Below are positions 1-6,099 of a stretch of DNA of 6,529 nucleotides, piece by piece. The stretch is from SIG471 sp045638565. Lineage in GTDB: Bacteria > Bacillota > Clostridia > Oscillospirales > Butyricicoccaceae. The notes below the pieces were generated by a model. The model was not told where the DNA came from, ran no database searches, and saw nothing but the letters and a program-made list of their open reading frames with translations. The position numbers and the translations under genes were made by a program. Within the stretch, counting starts at the first letter, position 1; each line of letters starts with the position of its first letter. The stretch is from the NCBI GenBank assembly GCA_045638565.1, contig JAZUBN010000011.1, forward strand, positions 1 to 6,529, written 5' to 3'.

Positions 1-396
1 TATGAAAAAGGGCTTCTCGGTCACAGTGATGCTGACGTACTTGCCCATGCAGTTATTGATGCAATAATAGGTGCGCTCGGAATTGGAGATATCGGTACAC
101 ATTTTCCTGATACAGATGAAAAATATAAAGGCGCTGACAGTCTTGTCCTGCTTAAACGTACGGGAGAAATGGCGAAGGAAATGGGTTATAGAATTGTAAA
201 CATAGACAGTATTGTAGTAGCTCAGAAGCCAAAACTCCTCCCATATATCAGAGAAATGCGTGAAAATATGGCGAGAGTTCTTGAAATGGACCCTGGTGAT
301 GTGAATGTGAAAGCTAAAACAGAAGAAAAGCTTGGTTTCACAGGCAATCTTGAAGGTATGAAGTCATACGCTGTCTGCATTATTGAAAAAACATAA
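1..396 (+). CDS. ispF: 2-C-methyl-D-erythritol 2,4-cyclodiphosphate synthase, 3' part (5' end outside window)
   Basis: IspF converts CDP-methylerythritol 2-phosphate to the 2,4-cyclodiphosphate, releasing CMP, in the cytosolic MEP pathway to isoprenoids. The frame is open from base 1 and gives 131 residues; the family has about 155-160, so roughly 25 N-terminal residues, including the first metal-binding Asp-x-His, lie upstream. Visible signatures are GLLGHSDADVLAHA (visible residues 4-17; the His of GHSD is the third metal ligand), the substrate loop FPDTDEKYKGADS (35-47), and KTEEKLGFTG (106-115), the C-terminal CMP/diphosphate and metal site. No residue expected in the visible part is missing. 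The TAA stop is followed by a 48-bp gap and a hairpin that may end this transcript. The family call is very secure; the start and upstream partners cannot be judged. Confidence 0.96.
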   Translation, partial: YEKGLLGHSDADVLAHAVIDAIIGALGIGDIGTHFPDTDEKYKGADSLVLLKRTGEMAKEMGYRIVNIDSIVVAQKPKLLPYIREMRENMARVLEMDPGDVNVKAKTEEKLGFTGNLEGMKSYAVCIIEKT

Positions 397-410
397 TTTT
401 GTCACTAAAA

Positions 411-456
411 GACTATCTGCATATGATACAATAGGAGGTGTCATATGCAGATAGTT
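411..456 (+). promoter_or_regulatory. Long inverted repeat enclosing the RBS and start codon of the DUF3343 gene; possible terminator or translational switch
   Basis: The arm ACTATCTGCATATGA (412-426) is the exact reverse complement of TCATATGCAGATAGT (441-455). Inward, T427-G440 is a G-U wobble and 428-429 pair with 438-439; outward, G411-T456 is another wobble. The whole is a stem of about 19 bp with the 8-nt loop AATAGGAG (430-437). The ATG at 445-447 lies inside the right arm, and the AGGAGG ribosome binding site (433-438) is mostly in the loop. A T-rich stretch, TTATTTTTA (458-466), follows. As RNA this should hide the start codon; with the T-rich tract it also resembles an intrinsic terminator for ispF, although the stem is AT-rich. 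As DNA it could equally be an operator for a dimeric regulator. The repeat is seen directly; its function is inferred. Confidence 0.7.
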
Positions 457-696
457 ATTATTTTTAAGTCGGTAACTTATGCTCAGAGAGCTGAGAGGAT
501 ACTGGCAAAAAACGGAATTGTATCCAATGTAATGAAGGCGCCGTTTGGTCAAAATACAGGCTCCTGTGCGTTTGGTGTGCGAATAAGCGACAAAAATATT
601 GTCAGGGCACTTGGTATAATAAAAGAGTCGGGAATTTCATATACTGATATCATGATTAAGCAGACTGATGGTACATACAGGAGGCTGGAAAAATGA
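445..696 (+). CDS. DUF3343 family protein, putative sulfur/selenium carrier-like
   Basis: This 83-residue soluble protein resembles DUF3343, a family described as putative Se/S carrier-like proteins. It opens with a beta strand and amphipathic helix (IVIIFKSVTYAQRAERIL, residues 3-20), then KNGI, and has one cysteine, Cys41, within TGSCAFGVRIS (38-48), the place where the family keeps a conserved Cys-Gly/Ala segment. There is no signal peptide or membrane segment. The start at 445 has an AGGAGG box 6 bases upstream and the expected N-terminal strand, so it is firm, although both sit in a hairpin. The stop overlaps the next start by ATGA, implying translational coupling to the desulfurase-like gene. 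That pairing supports the idea that Cys41 carries a persulfide or selenide handed over by the partner; this is inferred and not shown by the sequence. Confidence 0.8.
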   Translation: MQIVIIFKSVTYAQRAERILAKNGIVSNVMKAPFGQNTGSCAFGVRISDKNIVRALGIIKESGISYTDIMIKQTDGTYRRLEK

Positions 697-1814
697 TATA
701 TTTTGATAATGCCGCAACCAGTTATCCAAAGCCTCCGTCTGTAATAAAAGCTATGAATGATGCTCTTGCCAGCTGCGGGAATCCCGGAAGAGGAGGGCAT
801 ATACTCGGCAGAAATGCTGAAAGAATAATGTATGACTGTAGAGTGGAAGCGGCGCAGTTGTTTGGTCTTGAAGATGAAACGAAAATAGTCTTCACAAATA
901 ATGCGACTCATGCATTGAATCTTGCAATAAAAAGTATATTGCATAATGGTGGTCATGCAGTGACTGGAGGATATGAGCACAACTCTGTAATTCGCCCGCT
1001 TGAGAAAATGGAAAATGTGGAATATGATATTGCATATTCCGAGCTGTTTGACGAAAATGATGCTTTTGAAAAGATAGCTTCGAAAATCAGAGCAGATACA
1101 AAGTGTGTGGTGCTCAATCATATTTCCAATGTTTTCGGAAACGAATTGCCAATATATAAAATCGATGATTTATGCTATGAAAAGGGAATAGATCTTATCC
1201 TTGATATTTCTCAGTCGGCAGGATGTGAAAAAATAAATGCCAGGGATTTCAAATCGGTCAGATTTATGTGCATGCCGGGACATAAAGGCCTGTATGGACC
1301 ATCTGGAACGGGGATATTACTGTGCTGTAAAGAAGAAAAACTTTACAGTATAATCGAAGGTGGAACGGGCAGCGTTTCATCAGATTTCGATCAGCCGGAT
1401 TTTCTTCCTGATATATTTGAAAGCGGAACACAGAACTTTGTGGGAATAGCAGGGCTGCTTGAAGGAATAAAGTTTGTAAGAGGGAGAGAGGCGGAAATAT
1501 CTGCGCATAAACAATGGCTTATAAAAAAGTTTTATGATCAATTTGCGGGTGAAACAGGGATTAAGCTTTTTTATTCAGACAATCAGAAATCTCTTATATC
1601 CATATCGATAAATGAGAAAAATGATGATCTTTTTGAATATTTGTGCAGGGAGAATGTATGTGTGAGAAATGGGATTCACTGTGCACCTGTTGCACATAAA
1701 AGCGGACATACGGAAAATTTTGGAACGATAAGAATAAGCTTTTCATTTTTTAATACTGAAGCAGAAGTGTATCATCTTTCCAAAATCTTAAAAAAGTACA
1801 TAAAATCTTTATAA
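693..1814 (+). CDS. Class-V aminotransferase-fold PLP enzyme, cysteine desulfurase / selenocysteine lyase type (EF2568-like)
   Basis: This is a 373-residue fold-type I PLP enzyme of the NifS/Csd superfamily, which removes S (or Se) from cysteine (or selenocysteine) as an enzyme-bound persulfide. Visible are YFDNAATSYPKP (3-14), TNNATHALN (68-76), the stacking His in GYEHNS (His96), HISNVFG (143-149), the cofactor Asp in DISQSAG (Asp171, Gln174), the Schiff-base lysine in MPGHKGLYGPSG (Lys198), the catalytic cysteine in VRNGIHCAP (Cys330) and the substrate carboxylate Arg in GTIRISF (Arg347). Length matches the subfamily typified by Enterococcus EF2568, which is known from a selenium gene cluster with selD. 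The start has AGGAGG 8 bases upstream and overlaps the DUF3343 stop. No selD or isc/suf scaffold gene is visible, so whether the substrate is Cys or Sec is open. Confidence 0.9.
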   Translation: MIYFDNAATSYPKPPSVIKAMNDALASCGNPGRGGHILGRNAERIMYDCRVEAAQLFGLEDETKIVFTNNATHALNLAIKSILHNGGHAVTGGYEHNSVIRPLEKMENVEYDIAYSELFDENDAFEKIASKIRADTKCVVLNHISNVFGNELPIYKIDDLCYEKGIDLILDISQSAGCEKINARDFKSVRFMCMPGHKGLYGPSGTGILLCCKEEKLYSIIEGGTGSVSSDFDQPDFLPDIFESGTQNFVGIAGLLEGIKFVRGREAEISAHKQWLIKKFYDQFAGETGIKLFYSDNQKSLISISINEKNDDLFEYLCRENVCVRNGIHCAPVAHKSGHTENFGTIRISFSFFNTEAEVYHLSKILKKYIKSL

Positions 1815-1829
1815 TTTTTAAATTTTCTA

Positions 1830-1858
1830 TTGCGAAATTGGAGAAAATTTGCTATTAT
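1830..1858 (+). promoter_or_regulatory. Predicted housekeeping promoter for the cdaA operon
   Basis: TTGCGA (1830-1835) is followed by a 17-bp spacer and TATTAT (1853-1858), a fair sigma-A type match 34 bases before the cdaA start. A perfect TATAAT overlaps at 1858-1863 but has no well-spaced -35 (TTGGAG at 1838 gives only 14 bp). The two -10 candidates form a 12-bp AT palindrome, TATTATATAATA (1853-1864), so a divergent -10 also exists by symmetry. The cdaA ribosome binding site AAAGGTG is at 1877-1883. No clear terminator separates this from the preceding gene, so read-through is possible. Confidence 0.55.
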
Positions 1859-1891
1859 ATAATATAGTATATAAGTAAAGGTGTGAAATAA

Positions 1892-2728
1892 ATGGAAGGT
1901 ATACTTCAGGCCATAACAAACATAAAAATAAATGATATATTCGATATAGGCATAGTAGCTTATATTTTCTATATTTTGCTTAAAAATATCAGACATACAA
2001 GCGCTGAAAGACTTATTAAAGGTATTTTTGGTCTGCTTCTTATTATGTATGTAGCTGAAGTGCTTCAGCTTCGCACAATTTATTTCCTTATTTCCAAGGC
2101 TATGGGAATCGGTTTTATTGCCATTATAATTATTTTCCAGCCTGAATTGAGAAAAATTCTTGAGCGTGTAGGCAAAGGCAGGCTCAAACTTTTTGGAAAG
2201 AGCAAGGAAGATAAGGCTGAAAATCTCAGAACTTCCATTTCAAATATCACAAAGGCAGCAGCAGCTATGTCGTGGCACAAAATAGGCGCGCTCGTTGTTT
2301 TTGAACGCAATGACAAGCTGGACAGTATTGTAAATACAGGTACAATAATCGATGCATCGATCACAGAAGAACTTACAAGAAACATCTTCTATCCAAAGTC
2401 TCCGCTTCATGACGGTGCGGTAATCGTTTCGGAAAACAGAATAAAGGCAGCAGGCTGTCTGCTTCCTCTTTCTTCCAATCTTTCCATTTCCAAGGAACTT
2501 GGTACACGTCACAGAGCAGGTCTTGGCACAAGTGAAACAACAGACGCAGTAGTTCTTATCGTTTCGGAAGAAACAGGTACCATCACGCTTGTAGTCAATG
2601 GCATTCTCAAACGTCATCTTGCACCGGAAACACTCGAAAGACTTCTTATCAAAGAGCTTATGCCGGTTGAAGATGAACAGACTGACAAAAAGGGTTTCTG
2701 GAATAAGTTTATGAGGAACGAAAAATGA
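1892..2728 (+). CDS. cdaA: Diadenylate cyclase CdaA (membrane-bound c-di-AMP synthase)
   Basis: CdaA condenses two ATP into cyclic di-AMP, the messenger that controls potassium and osmolyte transport and cell-wall homeostasis in Gram-positive bacteria. The 278-residue product has the normal family length and order. Three hydrophobic segments (about 16-33, 41-57 and 66-83) anchor it in the membrane; FQPELRKIL (82-90) links to the cytosolic DAC (DisA_N) domain at about 110-255. The domain shows VVFERND (135-141), NTGT (148-151), the catalytic DGA motif in PLHDGAVI (Asp174), the ATP-binding RHR motif in GTRHRAG (204-210) and VSEETG (224-229), so it should be active. The start has AAAGGTG 8 bases upstream. 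Its stop overlaps the cdaR start by ATGA. The usual partner cdaR follows, but glmM, normally third in Bacilli, does not. Confidence 0.97.
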   Translation: MEGILQAITNIKINDIFDIGIVAYIFYILLKNIRHTSAERLIKGIFGLLLIMYVAEVLQLRTIYFLISKAMGIGFIAIIIIFQPELRKILERVGKGRLKLFGKSKEDKAENLRTSISNITKAAAAMSWHKIGALVVFERNDKLDSIVNTGTIIDASITEELTRNIFYPKSPLHDGAVIVSENRIKAAGCLLPLSSNLSISKELGTRHRAGLGTSETTDAVVLIVSEETGTITLVVNGILKRHLAPETLERLLIKELMPVEDEQTDKKGFWNKFMRNEK

Positions 2729-3966
2729 AAGAATTTATAAAGAAATATGACTTGGCCAATTGGGCGGTTGCTATTGTTGCAGCTGTTTTGCTCTGGATGA
2801 CTGCAGTATCCGGAGATGATTCGGATATATCGAAGAGTTTTATCGTTCCACTTCAGGTAACAGGACAAAATACCCTTGCGGCTACAGAACTTAATATCAT
2901 CAATACACTTCCTGAAAAGGTTTCCATTCAGGTCAGTGGTCCACGTGATAAGGTCAATCAGCTTGGCGAGAATAAAAGTCTTACCAATAAGATTTCAGCA
3001 AAGCTCGATCTCAGTTCCATATATCAGGCAGGGGATTATAAACTCAGCTATGATGTAAGTTTTGAAGTCGACAGTATTTCTGTTGAACATAAGAGCCCTG
3101 CTCAGATAAGTGTAAGCGTAGACCGTATTGTAACAGAAACAATCCCTGTGGAAATTGATTTTGCAGGCAGTGTCGCTCAGGATTTCAAGCTTGACAGCTA
3201 TGAACTTTCGGTTCCGGAGATTCAGATAAGCGGTCCACAGAGATATGTGGATGAAGTTGCAAGAGCTGCTGTCAAAATTGACAGAACAGGCCTTGACAGC
3301 AAGGCTGAAATTGAAGGACAGATTGTTCTTTACAATTTTGAAGATGAAGCATATACTCATCCGCAACTTTCAATGAGCCATAATACAACAGTCTTTATGG
3401 CGGCTATGAATAAGCATAAGACTGTGCCGCTGAAGGTTAATACTGTCATCAGTGGCGATATGATAACTGCGGATATGGTGAAAGTCAATGTAGCTCCTCA
3501 GCAGATAGAAGTATGGGGCGATAAGGAAAAAATTGATGCGATTACAGAAATAAGTCTTGGTGAAGTGTCTGTTATCAAATCGATTGAAACCGATACTTTT
3601 GAATACGTACTCCCAGTACAATTGCCTGAAGGTGTGAGTGCAGATGTTACAAACCTTGCAGCAACAGTCGAAATTGAACTTTCAGGAGTTGAAAAAATCA
3701 ATATGAATATTCCTGTTGAAGAACTCCCTGTAGTTGAAGGCTATGAAAATATAGCAGAAACTGGTATTGACGTTGTTATGTATGTAAAATCTGAGGATGC
3801 AGATAAAATAAATCTGGATTCACTCAAACTTTTCCCTATTTATTCTCAGGAAGAGTATGATAATGGCACTTTGGAACAGGTGGATATGAAAATTGTTTGC
3901 GCGGATTATGATATAATTATAATCGGTGAATATTTTGTAGAGGTTAATAAGGTAATCGAAGAATGA
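2725..3966 (+). CDS. cdaR: CdaR-like YbbR-domain regulator of diadenylate cyclase
   Basis: CdaR is a membrane-anchored extracytoplasmic protein that binds CdaA and modulates c-di-AMP synthesis in Bacillus and Listeria relatives. The 413 residues begin with a short basic stretch and one membrane segment or uncleaved signal (about 11-28, NWAVAIVAAVLLWMTAV), followed by YbbR-type repeats. Three clear repeats carry the hallmark strand-turn IQVSGPRDKV (68-77), IQISGPQRYV (166-175) and IEVWGDKEKI (261-270); a fourth at about 327-405 is degenerate (MYVKSEDADKI, 352-362). The spacing of about 95 residues per repeat and the length fit the family. GAGGA lies 7 bases upstream of the ATG, inside the end of cdaA, and the ATGA overlap implies coupled translation. 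A second ATGA overlap joins it to the flavoprotein downstream. Confidence 0.93.
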   Translation: MKEFIKKYDLANWAVAIVAAVLLWMTAVSGDDSDISKSFIVPLQVTGQNTLAATELNIINTLPEKVSIQVSGPRDKVNQLGENKSLTNKISAKLDLSSIYQAGDYKLSYDVSFEVDSISVEHKSPAQISVSVDRIVTETIPVEIDFAGSVAQDFKLDSYELSVPEIQISGPQRYVDEVARAAVKIDRTGLDSKAEIEGQIVLYNFEDEAYTHPQLSMSHNTTVFMAAMNKHKTVPLKVNTVISGDMITADMVKVNVAPQQIEVWGDKEKIDAITEISLGEVSVIKSIETDTFEYVLPVQLPEGVSADVTNLAATVEIELSGVEKINMNIPVEELPVVEGYENIAETGIDVVMYVKSEDADKINLDSLKLFPIYSQEEYDNGTLEQVDMKIVCADYDIIIIGEYFVEVNKVIEE

Positions 3967-5549
3967 TACTTATAACAGGTATAAAAATTCCATTTGAAGA
4001 AAATGAAGAGCAGGCTGTAAAGTCTGCTCTTAAGCGTTTGGACGTGAAAAAAAGCAGTATAAAATCTGCTCATATTTTTAAGCGTTCGCTGGATCTCAGA
4101 AGAGGTCACCTTGCAAAGGTTTATTCGGTAATTGTTGATACCGATATCAATGAGGATAAGCTGGTAAAAAGACTTAATAAAAACGAAATAACAAAATTGC
4201 TTCCTGTCGCAGCTCCTGCAGTCAAAGGTGAGAAGGTGATTGAGGAAAAGCCTGTTATCGTTGGATTTGGTCCGGCAGGTATGTTCTGTGGTCTTATTCT
4301 TGCTCAGAATGGATTTAATCCTATTATTATTGAGCGTGGTGGGGCAATGGAAAAGCGTGATGCTGTAACTGAACATTTCTTCAAAACAGGTGATTTGGAT
4401 GAAAATACCAATGTTCAGTTTGGCGAAGGTGGTGCAGGCACATATTCTGATGGTAAGCTTACAACACGAATTCATGACCAAAGAGCGAGACTTGTACTTG
4501 ATGAACTGGTAAAACATGGCGCGCCTGAAGAAATTAAGGTGAATGCAAAACCTCATGTGGGCACAGACCTTCTCAAAGGAATAGTTGTATCGATAAGAAA
4601 AGAGATTGAACGCCTTGGAGGTACAGTATTATTTGACTGTAAAGCTGAGAAGCTTGTCGTTGAAAACGGTGCGGTAAAAGGTGTTGAAACTGAAAAAGGC
4701 ACAATTAAAAGCAATACAGTAGTCATTGCAATTGGACACAGTGCTCGTGATTTTTATAAATCTGTTTATGAAAGCGGCATAGATATTGCGCCAAAGAGCT
4801 TTGCTGTAGGTGCACGAATTGAGCACAGACAGCAGATGATAAATGAGTCTCTCTATGGGAATCTTCTTGATAAATATCAGCTTCCGCAGGGAGAATATGC
4901 CCTTGCACAGACACGAAATGGCAGAGGTTGTTATACATTCTGCATGTGTCCGGGCGGCAAGGTCATGGCAAGCACAAGTGAACTTTTTGGCACAGTTACA
5001 AATGGCATGAGCTATCACGCTCGTGATGGCGAAAATGCAAACGCCGCAGTTGTTGTTTCGGTTGGTCCGGAAGATTTTGTGTCCAATGATCCATTGGCAG
5101 GCGTTGAATTCCAGAGAAAACTGGAAAGAAAAGCATATGAATCTGCAGGTGGCGGATACAAAGCACCTCTTCAGTTATTCGGAGATTTTGAACAGGGCAG
5201 AATAAGTACTAAACTTGGCAATGTCAACCCGACATACAACAGAGGTTTTGAATTCTGCGACCTGAATAAAGTGCTGCCAGATTTTGTTGCAGAAGAAATG
5301 AAGATTGGCATAAAAGCATTTGGGCAGAAAATTAAAGGCTTTGACTGTGATGATGCGGTGTTGACCGGTGTTGAAACAAGAACATCTGCACCTATCAGGA
5401 TTGTCAGAAATGAGCTTCTTGAAAGCACAAATGTTGTGGGCCTTTATCCTTGCGGCGAAGGCGCAGGCTATGCAGGCGGAATTATGAGTGCAGCAGTTGA
5501 CGGTATAAAAGTAGCAGAAAGAATTATGGAAATATATAAGCCTTTCTAA
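3963..5549 (+). CDS. COG2509-type FAD-dependent oxidoreductase, substrate unknown
   Basis: This 528-residue soluble flavoprotein belongs to an uncharacterised FAD-dependent dehydrogenase family (COG2509). An N-terminal alpha/beta domain (about 1-90) precedes the Rossmann FAD site PVIVGFGPAGMFCG (97-110, glycines at 101, 103 and 106), with the ribose-binding acidic residue in IIIERGG (Glu124). A conserved block VQFGEGGAGTYSDGKLTTR (151-169), a three-cysteine segment CYTFCMCPGG (Cys323, 327, 329) and the C-terminal flavin motif LYPCGEGAGYAGGIMSAA (494-511) follow. I recognise the family but not a reaction; the thiols may be redox-active or bind metal, which is inference. The start overlaps the cdaR stop by ATGA, with AAGG 10 bases upstream. 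From memory, similar flavoproteins sit between cdaR and glmM in some clostridia; here glmM is not next. Confidence 0.9.
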   Translation: MILITGIKIPFEENEEQAVKSALKRLDVKKSSIKSAHIFKRSLDLRRGHLAKVYSVIVDTDINEDKLVKRLNKNEITKLLPVAAPAVKGEKVIEEKPVIVGFGPAGMFCGLILAQNGFNPIIIERGGAMEKRDAVTEHFFKTGDLDENTNVQFGEGGAGTYSDGKLTTRIHDQRARLVLDELVKHGAPEEIKVNAKPHVGTDLLKGIVVSIRKEIERLGGTVLFDCKAEKLVVENGAVKGVETEKGTIKSNTVVIAIGHSARDFYKSVYESGIDIAPKSFAVGARIEHRQQMINESLYGNLLDKYQLPQGEYALAQTRNGRGCYTFCMCPGGKVMASTSELFGTVTNGMSYHARDGENANAAVVVSVGPEDFVSNDPLAGVEFQRKLERKAYESAGGGYKAPLQLFGDFEQGRISTKLGNVNPTYNRGFEFCDLNKVLPDFVAEEMKIGIKAFGQKIKGFDCDDAVLTGVETRTSAPIRIVRNELLESTNVVGLYPCGEGAGYAGGIMSAAVDGIKVAERIMEIYKPF

Positions 5550-5558
5550 GGAGAAAAT

Positions 5559-5954
5559 ATGGTTCAGAAAGCAAAAGTTCTTGATAAAAAAGAGGAAACA
5601 ATGAAGGTTGAAGTGGTGCGCAATGGTGCTTGTTCGGCAAATTGTGCCTGCTGTAAGGGGTGTTCTGCAGGACAGAAACGTATCATCATTGATATTCCTG
5701 ACGATGGACTCGCAAAAAAGGGCGATGTAATCAATATCGAAGTTGAAACAAGTAAGGTGCTGGGACTCTCATATATCACTTATATTGTACCAATTTTTAC
5801 ACTTTTTCTTGGATATTATCTTGGTGCAAAAGTATCAGAAACAATGGGAATAATCGGAGCGTTTGCAGGTCTCGCGTTGCCGATTCCTGTACTTGTTTCA
5901 ATCAGCAAAAAACTTAAAGATAATTTCTTCAATAACATAAAAACAAAGCTATAA
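5559..5954 (+). CDS. RseC/MucC family (SoxR reducing system) membrane protein with N-terminal cysteine cluster
   Basis: The 131-residue product matches single-domain RseC proteins: an N-terminal strand region (AKVLDKKEETMKVEVVRNG, 5-23), a cysteine cluster CSANCACCKGC (Cys25, 29, 31, 32, 35), a beta-rich stretch containing GDVINIEVE (55-63), and two membrane helices (about 68-88 and 96-115) ending in a basic tail. In proteobacteria RseC is tied to the Rsx/Rnf membrane reductase and SoxR; the clostridial versions are poorly studied, and the cysteines may hold a metal or Fe-S centre (inferred). The start at 5559 has AAGGAG directly overlapping the previous stop. An internal ATG at 5601, also with a purine-rich site, would drop the family's first strand and is less likely. 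It follows the flavoprotein by 9 bp and is probably the last gene of the cdaA operon. No terminator is visible after it. Confidence 0.85.
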   Translation: MVQKAKVLDKKEETMKVEVVRNGACSANCACCKGCSAGQKRIIIDIPDDGLAKKGDVINIEVETSKVLGLSYITYIVPIFTLFLGYYLGAKVSETMGIIGAFAGLALPIPVLVSISKKLKDNFFNNIKTKL

Positions 5955-5957
5955 AAT

Positions 5958-5986
5958 TTGCAATATTGACAAAATTATGATATAAT
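5958..5986 (+). promoter_or_regulatory. Predicted promoter with extended -10 for yicC
   Basis: TTGCAA (5958-5963), a 17-bp spacer and a perfect TATAAT (5981-5986) with a TG one base upstream (5978-5979, extended -10). A consensus TTGACA at 5966-5971 is closer to the -10 (9 bp) and cannot pair with it. The -35 begins only 3 bases after the RseC-family stop. Transcription should begin near 5993, giving a leader of about 105 nt before yicC. Confidence 0.7.
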
Positions 5987-6011
5987 ATACTGTAGGGAAA
6001 AATTATATATA

Positions 6012-6041
6012 GCTCTGCTGTAAAATAAAGACAGGCAGGGC
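6012..6041 (+). promoter_or_regulatory. Predicted stem-loop in the yicC leader
   Basis: GCTCTGCTGT (6012-6021) pairs with ACAGGCAGGGC (6031-6041) as 10 pairs with one bulged G and one G-U, around a 9-nt A-rich loop. It begins about 20 nt after the predicted transcription start. No T-tract follows, so it is not a simple terminator. I recognise no known riboswitch class; function unknown. Confidence 0.4.
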
Positions 6042-6070
6042 GTATAGATTTATCTAATAAATTATAATAA

Positions 6071-6084
6071 GCCGCAATTGCGGC
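6071..6084 (+). promoter_or_regulatory. 14-bp GC-capped palindrome just before the yicC ribosome binding site
   Basis: GCCGCAATTGCGGC is a perfect palindrome: a 5-bp GC stem with an AATT loop if folded as RNA. It stands 3 bases before the likely ribosome binding sequence GGAAGTG (6088-6094) and is the only GC-rich patch in an AT-rich leader. It could shield or pre-organise the binding site, stabilise the 5' end, or be an operator; none of this is shown by the sequence alone. Confidence 0.45.
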
Positions 6085-6099
6085 GATGGAAGTGAAACT

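Noticed and set aside
549..1121. Open frame of 190 codons on the minus strand opposite the DUF3343/desulfurase genes
   Set aside because: It is antisense to two well-supported genes, its translation has no recognisable domain and an odd composition rich in Ile, Ser, Cys and Phe, and no good ribosome binding site was noted.
1812..1835. Terminator after the desulfurase gene
   Set aside because: The region has runs of T but no GC-containing stem before them.
1815..1891. c-di-AMP riboswitch (ydaO type) or other known leader before cdaA
   Set aside because: The gap is only 77 bp, very AT-rich, and is taken up by the promoter and RBS; there is no room for such a structure.
2053..2070. Perfect 8-bp inverted repeat AGCTGAAG-TG-CTTCAGCT inside cdaA
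   Set aside because: It lies in a conserved membrane-linker coding stretch, has only a 2-nt spacer and no T-tract; a chance match from coding sequence is the simplest reading.
4006..4031. 8-bp hairpin AAGAGCAG / CTGCTCTT within the first codons of the flavoprotein gene
   Set aside because: It is fully coding, lies 40 bases after the start codon and is short; not enough to claim regulation.
3906..4556. Open frame of 216 codons on the minus strand opposite the cdaR end and the flavoprotein start
   Set aside because: It runs through the conserved FAD-binding region of a clear gene and has no family resemblance. It is a shadow of the codon usage on the coding strand.
5966..5971. Consensus TTGACA as the -35 box of the yicC promoter
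   Set aside because: It is only 9 bp from the perfect TATAAT; the TTGCAA box at 17 bp spacing plus the extended -10 fits better.
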